Below the pieces are notes generated by a model. It saw only the letters and a list, made by a program, of their open reading frames with translations. It was not told where the DNA came from and did not search any database. From the NCBI GenBank assembly GCA_013215505.1, contig JABSQZ010000002.1, positions 124,001 through 188,000 of the forward strand: 64,000 nt of DNA, read 5' to 3'. This DNA comes from Oceanospirillaceae bacterium. GTDB lineage: Bacteria; Pseudomonadota; Gammaproteobacteria; Pseudomonadales; Balneatricaceae. The position numbers and the translations under genes are program-made. This document shows, piece by piece, positions 1 to 10,432 of this stretch. Every line of letters begins with the position of its first letter. Position 1 is the stretch's first letter.

Positions 1-468
1 AGCGTATAGAGAGGCGGCATCCACTACTGCTTTATAACCGGTCAGATTTGTTTGGCTAGAGAGGATATCCATGGATTGAGCGCGGCTAATACGGGGGATT
101 TTCTCCAGGGCGAAGCTGGTAATACCGGCCTGGGCGTAGGCGGCGATATCTTCTGGATGGCTGATGGCGGATAAGTGGGCAATTAAGATAGCCCCTTCTT
201 TAAGCAGGGCCAGTTCAGAGTCAGTAGTATCAATTATAGGACGTTGTACTTTGAAAATAACATCGGCGTCCAGATATAGTGCTTTGTTATCTTCGACAAT
301 GGTAGCACCGGCAGTTTGATAGTCCCGGTCAGTAAAGCTAGCCGCGAGGCCAGCGCCGCTCTCAACGACGACGGTATAACCCAGGGCGGTTAATTTTTTT
401 ACTACATCAGGTGAGCTGGCAACCCTTAGCTCTCCTGGACGCCGCTCCAGGGGAATGGCTATTTTCAT
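1..468 (-). CDS. pntA: NAD(P) transhydrogenase subunit alpha, N-terminal part (cut by window edge)
   Basis: Encodes the NAD(H)-binding domain I of the proton-translocating transhydrogenase, a membrane enzyme that drives NADPH formation from NADH using the proton gradient. About 156 N-terminal residues are present: the protein opens MKIAIPLERRPGELRVA and carries the family segments VESGAG and PRISRAQSMDILSSQ, close to E. coli PntA (from memory). The ATG at 468 follows a GGAGG at suitable spacing. The gene runs off the left edge, so pntB cannot be seen. It lies downstream of the dihydropyrimidinase gene on the same strand, separated by a 200-bp gap with a large palindrome, so it is probably its own transcription unit. 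NADPH supply could feed the F420 reductase in this window, but that link is inference. Confidence 0.93.
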   Translation of the reverse strand, partial: MKIAIPLERRPGELRVASSPDVVKKLTALGYTVVVESGAGLAASFTDRDYQTAGATIVEDNKALYLDADVIFKVQRPIIDTTDSELALLKEGAILIAHLSAISHPEDIAAYAQAGITSFALEKIPRISRAQSMDILSSQTNLTGYKAVVDAASLYA

Positions 469-531
469 TACAACCTCCATGTTGTACTCAACCGACACTT
501 TTGCGCTTGGGGGTTTAGCAGTCCCCATAAA

Positions 532-578
532 CAATATATGCTTAACTGTTTAAATAATAGTCAATTAAGCATATATTG
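532..578. promoter_or_regulatory. Perfect 14-bp inverted repeat upstream of pntA
   Basis: CAATATATGCTTAA at 532-545 is exactly inverted at 565-578 with a 19-bp AT-rich spacer. It sits 64 bp upstream of the pntA start and 90 bp past the dihydropyrimidinase stop. It has no GC-rich stem or T-run, so an operator fits better than a terminator. The regulator is unknown. Confidence 0.5.
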
Positions 579-670
579 CTGGTAAAAGAGTTAGGGAGCA
601 TGCGATTAAGTCCGGTGTCCTGGGTGCGGATTTGTTCGCATCTTTCTTAGTTGAGTCGCAGCATAACAGC

Positions 671-2128
<1,458 letters not shown>

Positions 2129-2182
2129 CTAAAACCTCGTCGTCGGCGATGAGGTATCGAGTTTAAACTTACTGATATTGTC

Positions 2183-2280
2183 CACTGCAGTGCAGTAGAC
2201 TGGCATTTGCAATAGGGCTGGCTGGCAGCTCTTAATACAGCCAGCTAGCGAAGTGCACCGGTAGTGTGACCACTACCGGT
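2183..2280. other. Hairpin cluster between transporter and dihydropyrimidinase genes
   Basis: The 186-bp spacer between the two minus-strand genes holds three inverted repeats: CACTGCAGTG (2183-2192), GCTGGCTG/CAGCCAGC (2217-2224 and 2238-2245), and a perfect 10-bp stem ACCGGTAGTG with a TGAC loop (2257-2280). None has a T-run on the minus strand. They may stabilise the upstream message or weaken read-through into the dihydropyrimidinase gene rather than act as a full terminator. Confidence 0.45.
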
Positions 2281-2299
2281 TTAACTCTGAACTAAGCGG

Positions 2300-3796
2300 T
2301 TACTGCTCGGTGGCTAGATTAGAATATTCAGCCTCTCTGCTGGCGACGAGGAAATAGATCAATGCGCCTAAGAATGAACCTGTGAACCAGCCGTACTGAT
2401 AGAACCAGCTCAGTGAACTAGTCATCAGTGCGAAGATGGTTAAGGCAACCGGCACTGCAAAAGCAATCATCCCGGCCATGTTGACCCCGGCATATATGCC
2501 ATCGGTTTTATACAGCTCGACTAAATTCAGTTTCTGTTTTTTGATGATAAAGTAATCAACCACCATGATGCCGGCGATAGGGCCCAGCAAGCTGGAGTAG
2601 CCGAGTAACCAATTGGTATACATAGCTTCAACACTGACATCAGATTCGATCATGCCGAGTTTCTTCAACAGCTCCCAACCCATCAACAATACACCGATGG
2701 CACCGGTAATCAGTACTCCACGGGTCTGGTTAATCTTAGAGGGCGCAATGTTTTGGAAATCATTGGTAGGCGAGACAATGTTCGCTGCAGTATTGGTGGA
2801 TAGAGTGGCGATAATAATCATGATCATGGCGATAATGACCCAGAAAGGGCTATCAATTTTACCAATCAAATTGATTGGGTCGGAGATAGTTTCACCGACT
2901 AAGCTAGTCGATGCTGCCGTCAGTATCACACCCAGTGCGGCGAAGAAAAACATAGTTACCGGCAAGCCAATAACTTGTCCGACAATCTGCGATTTCTGCG
3001 ATTTAACATAGCGACTGAAATCCGGGATATTCAGCGATAAAGTTGCCCAGAAACCTACCATGGCAGTCAGGCCGCCAAAGAAGTAACCCCAGAAAGAGGC
3101 ATCTGCGGGGCGATTCGCCGGAACAGCTAAAATCTCGGTCAGGGAAATTTGTGGCCAGGCCCACATCATCAAGCCAATGCTGACTGCCAGTAATAGAGGC
3201 GCAGCTACAGTCTCTAGTATCTTGATTGACTCTGAACCTCGGATGACGATCATTAAGTTAATCACCAGGAACATAAAGAAGCCGATTACTTCACCGGTAC
3301 CGCCTAAATTTTCCCAGCCCGGAAGTATCGCCGAAAATAAAATATGAATAGCGATGCCGCCAAACAATGTCTGAATGCCAAACCAGCCGCAGGCGACAAT
3401 CGCCCGGATGATACAGGGGATGTTAGAGCCGAATACGCCAAATGAGGAACGCAGTAACACCGGGAAGGGGATACCGTATTTAGTACCGGCAAAGGCGTTT
3501 AAGGTCAGTGGAATTAACACTATGATGTTAGCGACTAAAATAGTCAGTAAGGCCTCACCGACTGATAACCCAAAGTAGGCTGTCAGTACCCCACCTAGGG
3601 TATATGTGGGAACACAAATCGCCATTCCCACCCACAGAGCTGCAACGTTCCAGGTTCCCCAGGTGCGCTGCTTTATTTTAGTGGGGGCAATATCTTCGTT
3701 GTAATGGCTGCTATTGCTTAGATCAGTGCCGACTTCGAGTTCATAGAACTCGTCTACTTGTACTACAGTAGAGTTCGCTGATTGATTGTCACTCAT
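2300..3796 (-). CDS. NCS1 family nucleobase:cation symporter
   Basis: Inner-membrane importer of the purine/cytosine permease-like NCS1 family (uracil, allantoin, hydantoin and similar substrates, usually with Na+ or H+). The 498-residue protein has a polar N-terminus of about 45 residues and roughly twelve hydrophobic segments. NCS1-like stretches include FGVFGSNIPCIIRAIVACGW near the third helix, NIPDFSRYVKS after the sixth and NTAANIVSPTNDF further on. It lies between the beta-ureidopropionase gene (94 bp upstream) and the dihydropyrimidinase gene, so import of uracil, thymine or a hydantoin is the likely job. Exact substrate is not readable from the sequence. Confidence 0.9.
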   Translation of the reverse strand: MSDNQSANSTVVQVDEFYELEVGTDLSNSSHYNEDIAPTKIKQRTWGTWNVAALWVGMAICVPTYTLGGVLTAYFGLSVGEALLTILVANIIVLIPLTLNAFAGTKYGIPFPVLLRSSFGVFGSNIPCIIRAIVACGWFGIQTLFGGIAIHILFSAILPGWENLGGTGEVIGFFMFLVINLMIVIRGSESIKILETVAAPLLLAVSIGLMMWAWPQISLTEILAVPANRPADASFWGYFFGGLTAMVGFWATLSLNIPDFSRYVKSQKSQIVGQVIGLPVTMFFFAALGVILTAASTSLVGETISDPINLIGKIDSPFWVIIAMIMIIIATLSTNTAANIVSPTNDFQNIAPSKINQTRGVLITGAIGVLLMGWELLKKLGMIESDVSVEAMYTNWLLGYSSLLGPIAGIMVVDYFIIKKQKLNLVELYKTDGIYAGVNMAGMIAFAVPVALTIFALMTSSLSWFYQYGWFTGSFLGALIYFLVASREAEYSNLATEQ

Positions 3797-3890
3797 TTTA
3801 GTTACCCTTATTTAATTATTATTCTCAGAGAAGCCGGTGATCGGCAGAGCGTTAATTTGCCGTTCTCCAGGCCGGTTAAAAATTTCACCC

Positions 3891-4763
3891 TTAAGGTGCT
3901 AATAAGTCGTCATAAGTCTCAGGTCGGCGGTCCCTGAAGAACTGCCAGCCGGTACGGACTTCTTTGATCATATCTAAATCAATTTCATGGACTAACAACT
4001 CATCTTGATCGGCGCTGGCCTGCGCTTCAATCTGTCCCAGCGGGTTAACTATATAGCTGCTGCCATAAAACTCGCCCATTTGTGTATCCCAGGGCTGTTC
4101 CCTGCCGACTCGGTTGATAGCACCTATGAAAACGCCGTTGGCGGCTGCCGAAGCGGGTTGTTCCAGTTCCCACAGGTATTTGCTTTTACCCATGACGGTG
4201 GCAGAGGGATTAACTATATACTCGGCACCATTAAGGGCCAGTGCCCGCCAGCCCTCGGGGAAGTGGCGGTCGTAGCATATGTACACTCCCAACTTGCAAA
4301 ACTTAGTGTCGAACACCGGGTAACCTAAGTTACCGGGTTTAAAATAGAGCTTTTCCCAAAAGCCTGGCGCGGTATCGGGAATATGATTTTTGCGGTACTT
4401 CCCCAGGTAGCTGCCATCTGCATCTATCACAGCGGCGGTGTTGTAGTAGACCCCGGGTAAATCTTCTTCGTAGATAGGTACTACTATGACCATGTTGTGT
4501 TTTTTTGCGTAGCTTTGCATCAGCTGTACAGTGGGGCCTTCAGGGATTTTCTCGGCACTGGCATACCACTTCCTATCTTGGCTGGGGCAAAAATACGGGG
4601 TAGTAAAGACCTCCTGAAAACAGAGCACTTGCACTCCCTGTTCAGCCGCCTGCTCAATAAGAGGGATGTGTGCGGCTATCATCTGCTCTCTGATTGAATG
4701 GGTAGACTCTGAAGTTTCACCTTTCAGTGACATTTGGATCAGGCCACATTTCAGTTTGTTCAT
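3891..4763 (-). CDS. pydC: Beta-ureidopropionase (nitrilase-superfamily carbamoyl amidohydrolase)
   Basis: Hydrolyses N-carbamoyl-beta-alanine (or N-carbamoyl-beta-aminoisobutyrate) to the beta-amino acid, CO2 and ammonia; third step of reductive pyrimidine degradation. The Glu-Lys-Cys triad of the nitrilase superfamily is present: CFQEVF (E51), GKYRKNHIP (K125), YICYDRHFPEGW (C163). The C-terminal segment WQFFRDRRPETYDDL is typical of this subfamily. I place the start at the ATG at 4763 because AGAGG lies at correct spacing; an upstream in-frame ATG at 4796 lacks one. It is the first gene of the minus-strand set with the NCS1 transporter and dihydropyrimidinase. A RutR-like operator overlapping a possible -35 lies about 440 bp upstream. 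N-carbamoylputrescine amidase is a related alternative. Confidence 0.9.
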   Translation of the reverse strand: MNKLKCGLIQMSLKGETSESTHSIREQMIAAHIPLIEQAAEQGVQVLCFQEVFTTPYFCPSQDRKWYASAEKIPEGPTVQLMQSYAKKHNMVIVVPIYEEDLPGVYYNTAAVIDADGSYLGKYRKNHIPDTAPGFWEKLYFKPGNLGYPVFDTKFCKLGVYICYDRHFPEGWRALALNGAEYIVNPSATVMGKSKYLWELEQPASAAANGVFIGAINRVGREQPWDTQMGEFYGSSYIVNPLGQIEAQASADQDELLVHEIDLDMIKEVRTGWQFFRDRRPETYDDLLAP

Positions 4764-5202
4764 TGGGGTACCTCTGTTTGTCTCTAGTGATGTCAACGGC
4801 TGCAGCCTCTTGCAGACAGAGGTTTTAGCGGCTAGTTTTTCAGTGGCTGTCAGAGATTAAATTTGCGCTAATTTGTCTATAAATTCAACAGAATATGGAT
4901 GTCGGGCGCATATCGGTCACAGTAATCCGGGCAATCGCAAAATCTAACGAGCAATCACAACAGCAATGGGGATAAATTATCGAGGTTTTCGCAGTTGATA
5001 GCGCCGGCAAGTTGTTCTAAAAAACAGCGTTAGTGCAGTGGGTAGCTGCATTGAAAGCAGTGTGTAGTAGGTTCTGTAACTATGCTGCATAGCCATTGAG
5101 CATCTCCTGTTTTTGCAAGTTGCCGGCCCTGGTGGATAGCTTCATAGGTTGTGAGCTAAGTGTGCCGGGCAATTACAAAGAGTAATATTTTTTAGAATTA
5201 TT

Positions 5203-5223
5203 TTTTACCATTTGGTCAATATT
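5203..5223 (-). promoter_or_regulatory. RutR-type operator upstream of the pyd-type genes
   Basis: On the minus strand this reads AATATTGACCA-AA-TGGTAAAA. The 16-bp core (5204-5219) matches the RutR consensus TTGACCA-N2-TGGTCAA at 13 of 14 defined positions. TTGACC could also serve as a -35 element for transcription toward the beta-ureidopropionase gene. The same 21-bp pattern, different only in the two central bases, is found upstream of cofG (31202-31222). The rest of the 4764-5406 gap holds no gene I can support apart from the heptamer array. Confidence 0.75.
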
Positions 5224-5362
5224 AAGCTGAAAAGGAAAAGCAGTGCAAGAAAAAAATGTAAAATTTTTAACCAGTAAAAAATACCCATTTAATTCACCAA
5301 AGCCAAGCTCAACAATAAATTAATGATAAATTTAGCCCTAACTGCCCAACCAAAATCTCATG

Positions 5363-5400
5363 ACTTCCAACTTCCAACTTCCAACTTCCAACTTCCAACT
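5363..5400. repeat. Heptanucleotide array (ACTTCCA)5
   Basis: Five exact tandem copies of ACTTCCA plus a partial sixth, ending six bases before the LysR stop codon. Related arrays with the same ACTTCC core occur at 25404-25473 and, inverted, at 50283-50366. Confidence 0.9.
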
Positions 5401-5406
5401 GTTTTA

Positions 5407-6351
5407 TTATTTCTCCGTCTCCCAAGTGTCATCAAGCTGTTCAAGATAACTTTGTAACACTAAGTTAGTTCTGGAGCCCTTGCGACTGATGGCAGAAATT
5501 GGCGTCTTGAAATTAAGCTCTCTGGGTAGTATTGCGCGCAAAGTGCCCTGTAATAGCCAGCGCTCGGCAAAGTGGGTGGGCAAGTAGCCTATGTAGTGCC
5601 CGGTGAGGATCAAAAATGCAATTCCCTCGCGGTCGGTTGCGGTGGCGGTGCCTTTTAATCTCTGGTACATCGCTTTGATCTTGGCCGGTTGCGCGTAGGC
5701 CGGTAGTACTGCATCGCAACTCTCTATTTGCTCAGTGGATATATCACTGTCTTGCAACATAAATAGTGGATGCGAGCTGGAGCAGTACAGATTGGATTGC
5801 TCTTTGTACAGAGACAGGTATTGCAGACCGGGCAATTTTTTTAACACAGGTATAACCCCGGTGTGCAGCTTGCCGTCTAACACTCCCATCTCAATATCCC
5901 CGGGGGGGATCATACGAATATTTATTCTGACCTCGGGGCCGCGCTTCTTTAAATTGCTCAGTGCCTTAGTGATGATCATCTTCGGCATAGTCACTAAATT
6001 ATCGGTAATGCCGATGTTTAACTCCCCTTTGAGCTGGTGGTGAATACTGTTTACTTGAGTGCGGAAATCTTCCAGTGCGGTAAACAGCTGCAGAGTTGCC
6101 TGGTAGACCTCAATGCCTTGAGGAGTCATCGAGAAACCGCTGCGGCCGCGCTGACACAAGCGCAGCGACAATCGTTGCTCTAAATCGCTCATCGCAATAC
6201 TGATGGCGGCGCGAGAGATGTTCAGTTCGACTTCAGCGGTGGTAAAGCCACCACATTCCACTACCGCCTTATAGATCTTTAACAGTCGAATGTCAGTGTC
6301 AGCCAGGCGACCGGATAAACCACGTGGCCTGGAGCTGGTTGTGTTTTTCAT
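5407..6351 (-). CDS. LysR family transcriptional regulator
   Basis: A 314-residue LysR-type regulator: N-terminal winged helix-turn-helix at about residues 20-80 (TTAEVELNISRAAISIAMSDLE, split here as helix-turn-helix around ISRAAIS) and an effector domain starting near GELNIGITDN. It is transcribed divergently from the aminotransferase-mmsA pair with a 190-bp AT-rich shared promoter region, the standard arrangement for a LysR activator of the neighbouring genes. I infer control of beta-alanine or omega-amino acid catabolism. The intergenic region has two TTGTTAG copies (about 6369 and 6409) and a TTTTTAA/TTAAAAA inverted stretch that could be binding sites; the effector is unknown. Confidence 0.9.
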   Translation of the reverse strand: MKNTTSSRPRGLSGRLADTDIRLLKIYKAVVECGGFTTAEVELNISRAAISIAMSDLEQRLSLRLCQRGRSGFSMTPQGIEVYQATLQLFTALEDFRTQVNSIHHQLKGELNIGITDNLVTMPKMIITKALSNLKKRGPEVRINIRMIPPGDIEMGVLDGKLHTGVIPVLKKLPGLQYLSLYKEQSNLYCSSSHPLFMLQDSDISTEQIESCDAVLPAYAQPAKIKAMYQRLKGTATATDREGIAFLILTGHYIGYLPTHFAERWLLQGTLRAILPRELNFKTPISAISRKGSRTNLVLQSYLEQLDDTWETEK

Positions 6352-6541
6352 AGCAGAGCAACTTATTTGTTAGAATTATTGGTATCTTAAGCCCAATTTG
6401 TTAGGTAAGTAAATCCTTATCTAAGTATTAGTAATTTTAAATTTTTAAAAATTAAAAATGAGCGCAAACTGATTTTAATATCACTAAAACCAGAATATGC
6501 AGCCTGTTTGCTGCAATATTCGCACTATTGGGAGGAACCCC

Positions 6542-7885
6542 ATGTCTGAATTTGATTTGCAAAAGTCCGCTGGACTGTCTCGTCAAGAGCTGGAAGCGTA
6601 CTGGATGCCCTATACGGCAAACCGACAGTTTAAAGATGATCCGCGGATGATCGTTGAAGGTCAGGGCTGCTATTTAACCGATGCCAGGGGTCGTAAAATA
6701 TTTGACGGACTGTCTGGATTGTGGACTTGTGGTGCCGGTCACAGCAGAGTGGAGATTGCCGAGGCGGTGTCCAAGCAGCTGCGCCAGTTAGATTATGCCC
6801 CAGCTTTCCAGCACGGACATCCGAAGGCGTTTGAGTTAGCCAATAGAATTAAAGAATTTATGCCCAAGGGCTTAGATTACGTGTTTTTTACCGATTCTGG
6901 ATCAGAGGCCGCCGATACTTCACTGAAAATAGCGCGCGCCTATTGGCGCAAAAAAGGCGTGCCGACTAAAACTAAATTAATCGGCCGCTCTAAAGGTTAT
7001 CACGGGGTTAACTTTGGTGGCTTTAGCCTGGGTGGCATCGGAGGCAATCGCGCCATGTTTGGTCAGGGAGTCGACTGTGATCACCTGCCGCACACACTGC
7101 AGGCAGAAAATGCTTTTACTAAAGGCATGCCGCTGACAGGTGCAGAAAAAGCTGATGAACTATTAGAGCTGATCGCCCTGCACGATGCCTCTAACATTGC
7201 CGCAGTGATTATCGAGCCACTGGCAGGTTCCGCTGGGGTAATACCGCCTCCGGTTGGTTATTTACAAAGGCTCAGAGAAATCTGTGACCAGCACAACATC
7301 TTGTTGATTTTTGATGAAGTAATTACCGGCTTTGGCCGCATGGGCTCTAATACCGGCGCCGAAGAATTTGGCGTTACCCCGGATTTATTGAACGTTGCCA
7401 AGCAGCTTACCAATGGTGCAGTGCCTATGGGAGCGGTGGTAGCGACCAGTGAAATCTACCAGACCTTTATGGATAATGGCGGTGCCGAATACTTGGTAGA
7501 ATTGCCGCACGGTTATACTTATTCAGGGCACCCGGTGGCCTGTGCTGCAGCTCTGGCATCATTAGATATTTTAGAAAATGAGCAGCTTATTCCACGGGTA
7601 AAACAAATCAGCCCACTGTTTGAAGAGGCATTGCACAGCTTAAAGGGCACTCAATACATCACTGATATCCGCAACTACGGTTTAGCCGGTGCGTTGCAAA
7701 TTGAAGCTTACCCGGGTGAGCCGGCCAGAAGACCTTATGAAATAGCGATGAAACTTTGGGATAAGGGCTTTTATGTACGCTACGGCGGGGATACTATCCA
7801 GTTGGGTCTGCCGTTTATTGTCGAGCCCGAACAGATTGACAGTTTGATTAATGCAATTGGCGAATCTATCCAAGAGCTGAGTTAA
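6542..7885 (+). CDS. Omega-amino acid (beta-alanine)-pyruvate aminotransferase
   Basis: Class III PLP aminotransferase of 447 residues that moves the amino group of beta-alanine (or another omega-amino acid) to pyruvate, giving malonate semialdehyde and alanine. Seen: the opening SRQELEAYWMPYTANRQFK typical of this subfamily, PLP phosphate/ring segments TDSGSEAAD (118-125) and IFDEVITGFGR (256-266), and the Schiff-base lysine K287 in NVAKQLTNGAVPMG. I chose the ATG at 6542 because GGGAGG lies just upstream; the longer 6497 start has none. The next gene, 30 bp on, uses its product, so the pair completes the pyrimidine route from beta-alanine to acetyl-CoA. Putrescine or taurine could be alternative donors. 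Confidence 0.92.
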   Translation: MSEFDLQKSAGLSRQELEAYWMPYTANRQFKDDPRMIVEGQGCYLTDARGRKIFDGLSGLWTCGAGHSRVEIAEAVSKQLRQLDYAPAFQHGHPKAFELANRIKEFMPKGLDYVFFTDSGSEAADTSLKIARAYWRKKGVPTKTKLIGRSKGYHGVNFGGFSLGGIGGNRAMFGQGVDCDHLPHTLQAENAFTKGMPLTGAEKADELLELIALHDASNIAAVIIEPLAGSAGVIPPPVGYLQRLREICDQHNILLIFDEVITGFGRMGSNTGAEEFGVTPDLLNVAKQLTNGAVPMGAVVATSEIYQTFMDNGGAEYLVELPHGYTYSGHPVACAAALASLDILENEQLIPRVKQISPLFEEALHSLKGTQYITDIRNYGLAGALQIEAYPGEPARRPYEIAMKLWDKGFYVRYGGDTIQLGLPFIVEPEQIDSLINAIGESIQELS

Positions 7886-7915
7886 TACACATATTAAAGT
7901 AAGAGGTAGTTTTAC

Positions 7916-9406
7916 ATGAATACTATTGGACACATGATCAACGGCGAGATGCTCGACAATGCTGAGCGCACTCAGGACGTCTACAACCCATCTACAGGTG
8001 AGGTTAGCAAGCAAGTGGCTCTGGCCAGCCAGGAGACAGTTGAACAGGCGATAGCAGCGGCGCAAGCAGCTTTTCCGGCCTGGCGAAATACGCCTGTGGC
8101 GAAGCGCGCCCGGGTAATGTTTAAATTTAAGCAGTTGTTAGAAGAGAACGCGGAAAAAATCTGTGAACTGATTGGTGAAGAGCACGGAAAAATCTCTCAC
8201 GATGCGGCGGGAGAGCTACAGCGCGGCATCGAAAACGTCGAATATGCCTGTTATGCACCTGAGCTATTAAAAGGCGAGCACAGCAAAAACGTCGGCCCGA
8301 ATATTGATTCCTGGAGCGAGTTTCAGCCGCTGGGTGTCGTTGCCGGTATCACGCCGTTTAACTTCCCGGCAATGGTGCCACTGTGGATGTACCCAATGGC
8401 TATCGTCTGCGGCAACTGCTTTATACTAAAGCCCTCAGAACGCGATCCAAGTTCTACTATGTTTATCGCCCAGTTACTTATCGATGCAGGTCTGCCTCAG
8501 GGTGTAATGAACGTTGTTAACGGTGATAAAGTTGCAGTTGATACACTGTTACACGATGATCGAGTAATGGCTGTCAGCTTCGTTGGTTCGACACCAATCG
8601 CTGAGTATATCTATGCTACAGCCAGTGCCAACGGCAAGCGCTGTCAAGCACTAGGTGGTGCTAAGAACCACGCCATTATCATGCCGGATGCGGACATGGA
8701 TAATGCCGCACAGGCACTTATCGGCGCAGCCTTTGGCTCATCTGGCGAGCGCTGCATGGCTCTTTCATGTGTGGTTGCAGTAGGTGATCAGGCGGCCGAT
8801 CAGCTAATTGAAAAATTACAGACGGGTATGCAGTCGCTAAAAGTAGGTCCTTACAGTGATAGCAGCAACGACTTTGGTCCGCTGATCACTAAAGCGCACC
8901 TGCAGAAAGTGACAGGTTATATCGACAGCGCGGAAAGCGATGGCGCTACAGTGGTCGTTGATGGGCGTAACCCACAAGTTGAAGGTTATGAAGATGGCTA
9001 TTATGTCGGCGGTACTTTAATCGACAACGTCACTCCGGAAATGGTCAGCTACAAAGAGGAAATCTTTGGTCCGGTATTAGTCGTAGTACGTGTTGATACT
9101 ATGCAGCAAGCTATGGAGCTGATCGACAACCACGAGTATGGTAACGGTACTTGTATCTTCACCCGCGACGGTGAAGCGGCTCGCTACTTCAGCGATAACA
9201 TCAAAGTGGGCATGGTTGGGATCAACGTTCCTCTACCTGTTCCTGTTTCGTACCACAGCTTTGGTGGCTGGAAGCGTTCACTGTTTGGTGATCTGCATGC
9301 TTACGGTCCGGATTCAGTGCGTTTTTACACTAAGCGTAAGACTATTACTCAGCGCTGGCCTTCAGCGGGAGTACGTGAAGGGGCGCAGTTCGCTTTTCCT
9401 TCATAA
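7916..9406 (+). CDS. mmsA: CoA-acylating (methyl)malonate-semialdehyde dehydrogenase
   Basis: Oxidises malonate semialdehyde or methylmalonate semialdehyde with NAD+ and CoA to acetyl-CoA or propionyl-CoA with loss of CO2. The 496-residue protein has the aldehyde-dehydrogenase nucleotide fold (GITPFNFPAMVP 144-155, LKPSERDPS 171-179) and catalytic C280 in GSSGERCMALS. As in this subfamily the usual catalytic glutamate region is replaced by ALGGAKNHAIIMPD. Length and motifs match MmsA/IolA. It lies 30 bp after the aminotransferase. The two substrates would arise from uracil (via beta-alanine) and thymine (via beta-aminoisobutyrate), which fits the gene block. A 3' hairpin follows the stop. Confidence 0.95.
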   Translation: MNTIGHMINGEMLDNAERTQDVYNPSTGEVSKQVALASQETVEQAIAAAQAAFPAWRNTPVAKRARVMFKFKQLLEENAEKICELIGEEHGKISHDAAGELQRGIENVEYACYAPELLKGEHSKNVGPNIDSWSEFQPLGVVAGITPFNFPAMVPLWMYPMAIVCGNCFILKPSERDPSSTMFIAQLLIDAGLPQGVMNVVNGDKVAVDTLLHDDRVMAVSFVGSTPIAEYIYATASANGKRCQALGGAKNHAIIMPDADMDNAAQALIGAAFGSSGERCMALSCVVAVGDQAADQLIEKLQTGMQSLKVGPYSDSSNDFGPLITKAHLQKVTGYIDSAESDGATVVVDGRNPQVEGYEDGYYVGGTLIDNVTPEMVSYKEEIFGPVLVVVRVDTMQQAMELIDNHEYGNGTCIFTRDGEAARYFSDNIKVGMVGINVPLPVPVSYHSFGGWKRSLFGDLHAYGPDSVRFYTKRKTITQRWPSAGVREGAQFAFPS

Positions 9407-9419
9407 GTTATGAAAGGGT

Positions 9420-9449
9420 GCGAGCAAGTCGTTGCTGAGACTTGTTCGC
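9420..9449 (+). terminator. Stem-loop after mmsA
   Basis: GCGAGCAAGTC (9420-9430), loop GTTGCTGA, then GACTTGTTCGC (9439-9449): an 11-bp stem with one G-T pair, 14 bases past the mmsA stop. The following CCTTGTTG is only weakly T-rich, so termination strength is uncertain. Confidence 0.55.
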
Positions 9450-9637
9450 GCCTTGTTGCACTCGGGCAGAGTTGTCCGATTTGCGGTGCGGTACTCTGTC
9501 GTTCCGCAAAGGCAATTCTTTCACATCCATGTGCTTACTGCATTCGTAAATCTGTTTACTTAAGAGCCCTCCGTTCTGTGTTAAATGGCTGGCCGGTCAT
9601 CAGCGTCATCTCGACAATTGCTCCTTGTATTATTCTA

Positions 9638-10025
9638 GCTACCGCGCAGTGCGTTTACGCTTTCCTTATTCTTTGATCGATTAGCTTGTCGCAGTTGTCC
9701 ATTTCCTCTTTAATCAAAAGAACAATAAGTTGAAACTGATTTTTCTTTTATGGGTTAAAAATTCAAAGATTGAAGTGCAGTTTCGCCTGCGGCGAGTTCA
9801 TTTCTTTTAAATGGGACAAAAGAAACGGAACCAAAGAAAACTCCACCCTATATTGCCTAAAGACACCTCCGCTATTTGCTAAATTGCCGGCCGTTCATAG
9901 AGACATCCATGTCTCACTCACTCTTCGCGACATCCTGTCGCTCCGCATCGTCAATTTAACAAATAGCTACGGCGGCAATACCAAGGGGCGGTAGTTCCGT
10001 TTTAAAAGCGCAGCTTTTGGAGTTT
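9638..10025 (+). repeat. Dispersed structured repeat, type A copy 1
   Basis: A copy of the intergenic repeat family, modules in order: end module (AGCTACCGCGCAGTGCGTTTACGC at 9639, shown here split across 20+4), a TTTCTTTT/AAAAGAAA hairpin (about 9800-9824), a large stem GCTATTTGCTAAATTGCCG (9871-9889) with CGTCAATTTAACAAATAGC (9949-9967), an inner GCGAC-ATCCT-GTCGC hairpin, and AAAAGC-GCA-GCTTTT near 10002. Open reading frames here (9410-9676 and 9770-9994) are repeat-derived. From 10026 to 10432, before the binding-protein gene, I see only a lone TTGACCA half-site near 10090 inside short inverted repeats. Confidence 0.8.
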
Positions 10026-10432
10026 TATATATATCTTTGCACAAGCTTCGATGTATCTCAGGGCCAGATAGTGTAGTGGTACGGTTAGTTTGACCACTTT
10101 AACCGAAGCGAGTGGCTCTCTTCGGTTGATGTAGAAAAATATTGCTTTTACTGCTGTCTGGCTAAACTTCAAGGTATCCTACTTTTGTGTTTTTACTGGT
10201 GCTATCGGTATTTTATTAGGGGAATCAAGAGCTAATCTATTAGTAGAAACACTGGGTATCAATAGTAGGAAATACTGTTCAATCTTGCTGGTAACTGAAT
10301 CACTGTAAAGATCTTTCCAAAGTGAAATATTTCTGTACTTATTGTCACAAGAATGTAATATCTAGCCGCTACTCTGCAGTGAAATTTTTAAGACAAAAAC
10401 GAAAAAAATCGAATATTTAACTAGGAGCCCCA

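Noticed and set aside
9410-9994. Open frames of 88 and 74 codons after mmsA as genes
   Set aside because: They lie in the dispersed repeat; the same peptides (for example FAKLxAVHRDIHVSLTLRD) recur at other copies and the conservation follows hairpins, not codons.
10082-10105. RutR site upstream of the PotD-like gene
   Set aside because: Only one TTGACCA half is present; the other half is unrelated and it lies over 300 bp from the start.
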